55,157 nucleotides of DNA from Alphaproteobacteria bacterium (GTDB taxonomy: Bacteria; Pseudomonadota; Alphaproteobacteria; Caulobacterales; Maricaulaceae). Below, one piece after another: positions 53,760-55,157 of the stretch. Location: contig WGNH01000045.1 of assembly GCA_016124665.1 (NCBI GenBank), positions 1 to 55,157 of the forward strand, in the 5' to 3' direction. The stretch's first letter is position 1, and the number at the start of each line of letters is the position of its first letter. A program made the position numbers and the translations under genes. The notes under the pieces were generated by a model. The model was not told the origin of the DNA. It saw nothing but the letters and a program-made list of their open reading frames with translations, and searched no databases.

Positions 53760-54544
53760 CTGGGCACCTCCCGCCGGCTACGGTAGCATTCATACAGTGC
53801 AATGGCCGCGGCCGTCGATATGTTCAGGCTCTCTATATTGCCGGTGGTCGGGATCGAGACGAGGAGATCGCAATTGGCGGCGATGCGCGGGCGCAGGCCC
53901 TTATCTTCCGCGCCCATGACCATCACCAGGCCGGGTCCGCCATGCTGGGCGATGGCATCGGGCAGGGGGGTGGAGGCCCCGCCATCAAGGCCGATGACAA
54001 AACGCCCGGCTTCTTTCAGCTCGATCAGCGTGTCGGCGATATTGGTGACGCGGACATGACGGACGGTCTCGCTTGCGCCGACAGACGCCTTGGCGACCGC
54101 GCCGAAGAGAGGCGGGGCCTTGCGGTCCTGCAGGATGACAGCGCGGGCACCGAATGCGGCCGCTGAACGGAAGACCGCGCCGACATTGTGCGGATCGGTG
54201 ACCGAATCGAGCACGATCAGGACGCCATGGGTCGGGTCTGCGACCGCTTTCACCGATTCCGGCTCGGGCGCGGTGGCGCGCATGGCGAAGCCCTGATGCA
54301 CGGCGCCATCGGGCAAATGGGCGGAAATCGCGTCCGGCTTCATATCCTCGAATGGCGTGCCCTCCGGCACTTCGCGCTGGGCGTTCAGGGTCAGCAGCAG
54401 GCGTTTCACCTCACGGCGCGGATTTGCCAGCGCGGCCAGCACGGCATGGCGGCCCCACACCCAGCCGATATTATCGCTTTCAGAATCGCGTGAAGACCTT
54501 GTTTTATATGCTGAATTGGGGCGGTTGCGCCCTTGGTTCTTCAT
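53756..54544 (-). CDS. rlmB: 23S rRNA 2'-O-methyltransferase (TrmH/SpoU family)
   Basis: A 262-aa SPOUT methyltransferase, probably methylating G2251 of 23S rRNA. The N-terminal substrate domain starts WVWGRHAVLAALANPRREVKRLL. The three SPOUT motifs are LDSVTDPHNVGAVFRSAAAFG, LVMVMGAEDKGLRP and SIPTTGNIESLNISTAAAIALYE. The ATG at 54544 is chosen; a GTG one codon earlier is possible. It lies upstream of tRNA-Tyr and tRNA-Gly, the common alphaproteobacterial order leading to tuf. Confidence 0.94.
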   Translation of the reverse strand: MKNQGRNRPNSAYKTRSSRDSESDNIGWVWGRHAVLAALANPRREVKRLLLTLNAQREVPEGTPFEDMKPDAISAHLPDGAVHQGFAMRATAPEPESVKAVADPTHGVLIVLDSVTDPHNVGAVFRSAAAFGARAVILQDRKAPPLFGAVAKASVGASETVRHVRVTNIADTLIELKEAGRFVIGLDGGASTPLPDAIAQHGGPGLVMVMGAEDKGLRPRIAANCDLLVSIPTTGNIESLNISTAAAIALYECYRSRREVPR

Positions 54545-54684
54545 CACTATAGTCCGCGCTCCGTTGATCGGGGCCTCCTGTAACGCCGCCGTGCGACTGC
54601 AATCCGGACCGGATTGACGGAGACGATGTGTTGCATCGGCGTTTTATCTGGCGATAAGACGTTTGTCGCGCATCGAATGCGTAT

Positions 54685-54770
54685 GGAGGGGTGGTCGAGT
54701 GGTTAAAGGCACCAGACTGTAAATCTGGCCGCGAGAGCGTACGTTGGTTCGAATCCAACCCCCTCCACCA
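54685..54770 (+). tRNA. tRNA-Tyr (anticodon GTA)
   Basis: An 86-nt class II tRNA. GGAGGGG pairs with CCCCTCC, the anticodon stem CCAGA/TCTGG has loop CTGTAAA (anticodon GTA), and a long variable arm (CCGCGAGAGCGTAC) precedes GTTGG-TTCGAAT-CCAAC. The CCA end is encoded and directly followed by an inverted repeat. Confidence 0.97.
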
Positions 54771-54799
54771 GCCTTCGCTGACGATGTCAGAGAAGGCTG
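54769..54799. repeat. Short hairpin repeat at the tRNA-Tyr 3' end
   Basis: CAGCCTTC-GCTGAC-GAT-GTCAG-A-GAAGGCTG forms an imperfect inverted repeat, the first arm of which includes the last two bases of the tRNA-Tyr CCA. It shares the CAGCCTTCGCT start with the repeats after tRNA-Thr and tRNA-Gly. The following ~65 bases to tRNA-Gly are rich in further GC hairpin pieces. Confidence 0.8.
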
Positions 54800-54866
54800 C
54801 CACGCTGGAGCCCGAAGGGCGAAAGCGGGCACGTGTCGCCGTCAGCTTCGGCCGGGCAAGCGCGAT

Positions 54867-54940
54867 GCGGGTATAGCTCAATGGTAGAGCAGCAGCCTTC
54901 CAAGCTGAATATGCGGGTTCGATTCCCGCTACCCGCTCCA
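54867..54940 (+). tRNA. tRNA-Gly (anticodon TCC)
   Basis: A 74-nt tRNA. GCGGGTA pairs with the acceptor 3' strand, the D arm is GCTC/GAGC, loop CTTCCAA gives anticodon TCC, and the T arm is CGGGT-TCGATTC-CCGCT. CCA is encoded at 54938-54940 and forms part of the repeat arm that follows. tRNA-Tyr and tRNA-Gly are 96 bp apart and probably co-transcribed. Confidence 0.96.
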
Positions 54941-55094
54941 GCCTTCGCTCGCCTTGCGAGCTTCGGCTGGGCAAGCCAGCCCATAGAATTCGAGCGAAGG
55001 CTGTCGCGCCGTAGCCTTGGCGAAGGCGGACAACCACGCTTCAATCTGAAAAGCACTGCTTTGCGCTCGCTGCGCGAGCTTCGGCTGGGCAAGA
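54941..55094. repeat. tRNA-abutting intergenic repeat, copy B (inverted to copy A)
   Basis: A 154-bp reverse-complement partner of 44495-44647, about 10 kb apart. Starting inside the tRNA-Gly CCA, CAGCCTTCGCTCG (54939-54951) pairs with CGAGCGAAGGCTG (54991-55003). A hairpin CGCTCGC-CTT-GCGAGC lies inside the first arm's continuation, and another, GCTCGC-TGC-GCGAGC, near 55065-55079. The rest up to the right edge is GC-rich with no gene. Confidence 0.85.
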
Positions 55095-55157
55095 AATTCT
55101 AGTTGATCCTTCCTCGCCTCCGCTCGGTCGGTCCTCGCTAAAGCTGCGGGCGCGCGG

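Noticed and set aside
54504-55037. 177-codon minus-strand frame with WWRGLDSNQRTLSRPDLQSG and ERVAGIEPAYSAWKAAALPL
   Set aside because: These are familiar false proteins from reading tRNA-Tyr and tRNA-Gly backwards.

Overview
This window is typical chromosomal DNA of a GC-rich alphaproteobacterium, most likely a marine prosthecate or dimorphic relative of Maricaulis/Hyphomonas (inference). Supporting clues are an alphaproteobacterial LexA box (GAAC-N7-GAAC) between uvrA and ssb, CtrA-like TTAA-N7-TTAA sites, two DUF2336 genes, the run gyrA-coaD-two cyclophilins-queA-tgt, and rlmB followed by tRNA-Tyr and tRNA-Gly (the ancestral approach to tuf, which probably lies just beyond the right edge). 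I see no insertion sequence, prophage, CRISPR array or rRNA operon.

Layout. 1-13.7 kb: uvrA (cut by the left edge), ssb, a secreted unknown, a ribbon-helix-helix/EF-hand fusion, a class D beta-lactamase, then the tightly packed gyrA-coaD-cyclophilin-cyclophilin-queA-tgt run, and a convergent lipoprotein gene. 13.7-15.5 kb: tRNA-Lys and an OmpA-type outer-membrane protein with a 27-proline linker and a structured mRNA leader. 15.5-21.9 kb: an arginine succinyltransferase (AST) catabolic operon (PLP enzyme, M20 hydrolase, astA, astD, astB) that lacks recognisable astC and astE. 21.9-28.7 kb: a four-domain beta/gamma-crystallin-like secreted protein, AsmA, a Tat-type M48 lipoprotein protease, a small secreted protein, a ThiO-like oxidase and an SLT transglycosylase. 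28.8-32.8 kb: a signalling-like cluster (DUF2336, Hpt, degenerate receiver, nadK, second DUF2336). 32.9-44.4 kb: class II aldolase, a beta-barrel gene with an odd start, lipoprotein cytochrome c, MFS transporter, DUF1330, a tandem DsbA/HCCA-isomerase-like protein, a coupled HupE/UreJ-PPIase-DUF3604 module, and a secreted three-repeat protein. 44.5-55.2 kb: a tRNA-Thr abutting an intergenic repeat, two DUF1761 proteins, metG, an amidohydrolase-RidA-avidin-like operon, DUF819, a small Cys-rich secreted protein, a sodium/solute symporter, a GFA protein, rlmB, tRNA-Tyr, tRNA-Gly and an inverted copy of the repeat.

The most striking items are: (1) an avidin-family protein (49483-49896) that keeps most biotin-pocket residues and the disulfide cysteines of the dimeric rhizavidin type but has Ser in place of the pocket Asp; (2) a gene joining a ribbon-helix-helix DNA-binding domain to a secreted or membrane four-EF-hand domain, with a possible second internal start; (3) a ~153-bp repeat, in inverted copies about 10 kb apart, whose 13-bp arms run directly into the CCA ends of tRNA genes; (4) an AST operon that apparently uses unrelated enzymes for two steps. 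Start codons were chosen from Shine-Dalgarno position, signal peptides and family N-termini; where this is uncertain it is stated. All family calls were made by eye, without database searches.
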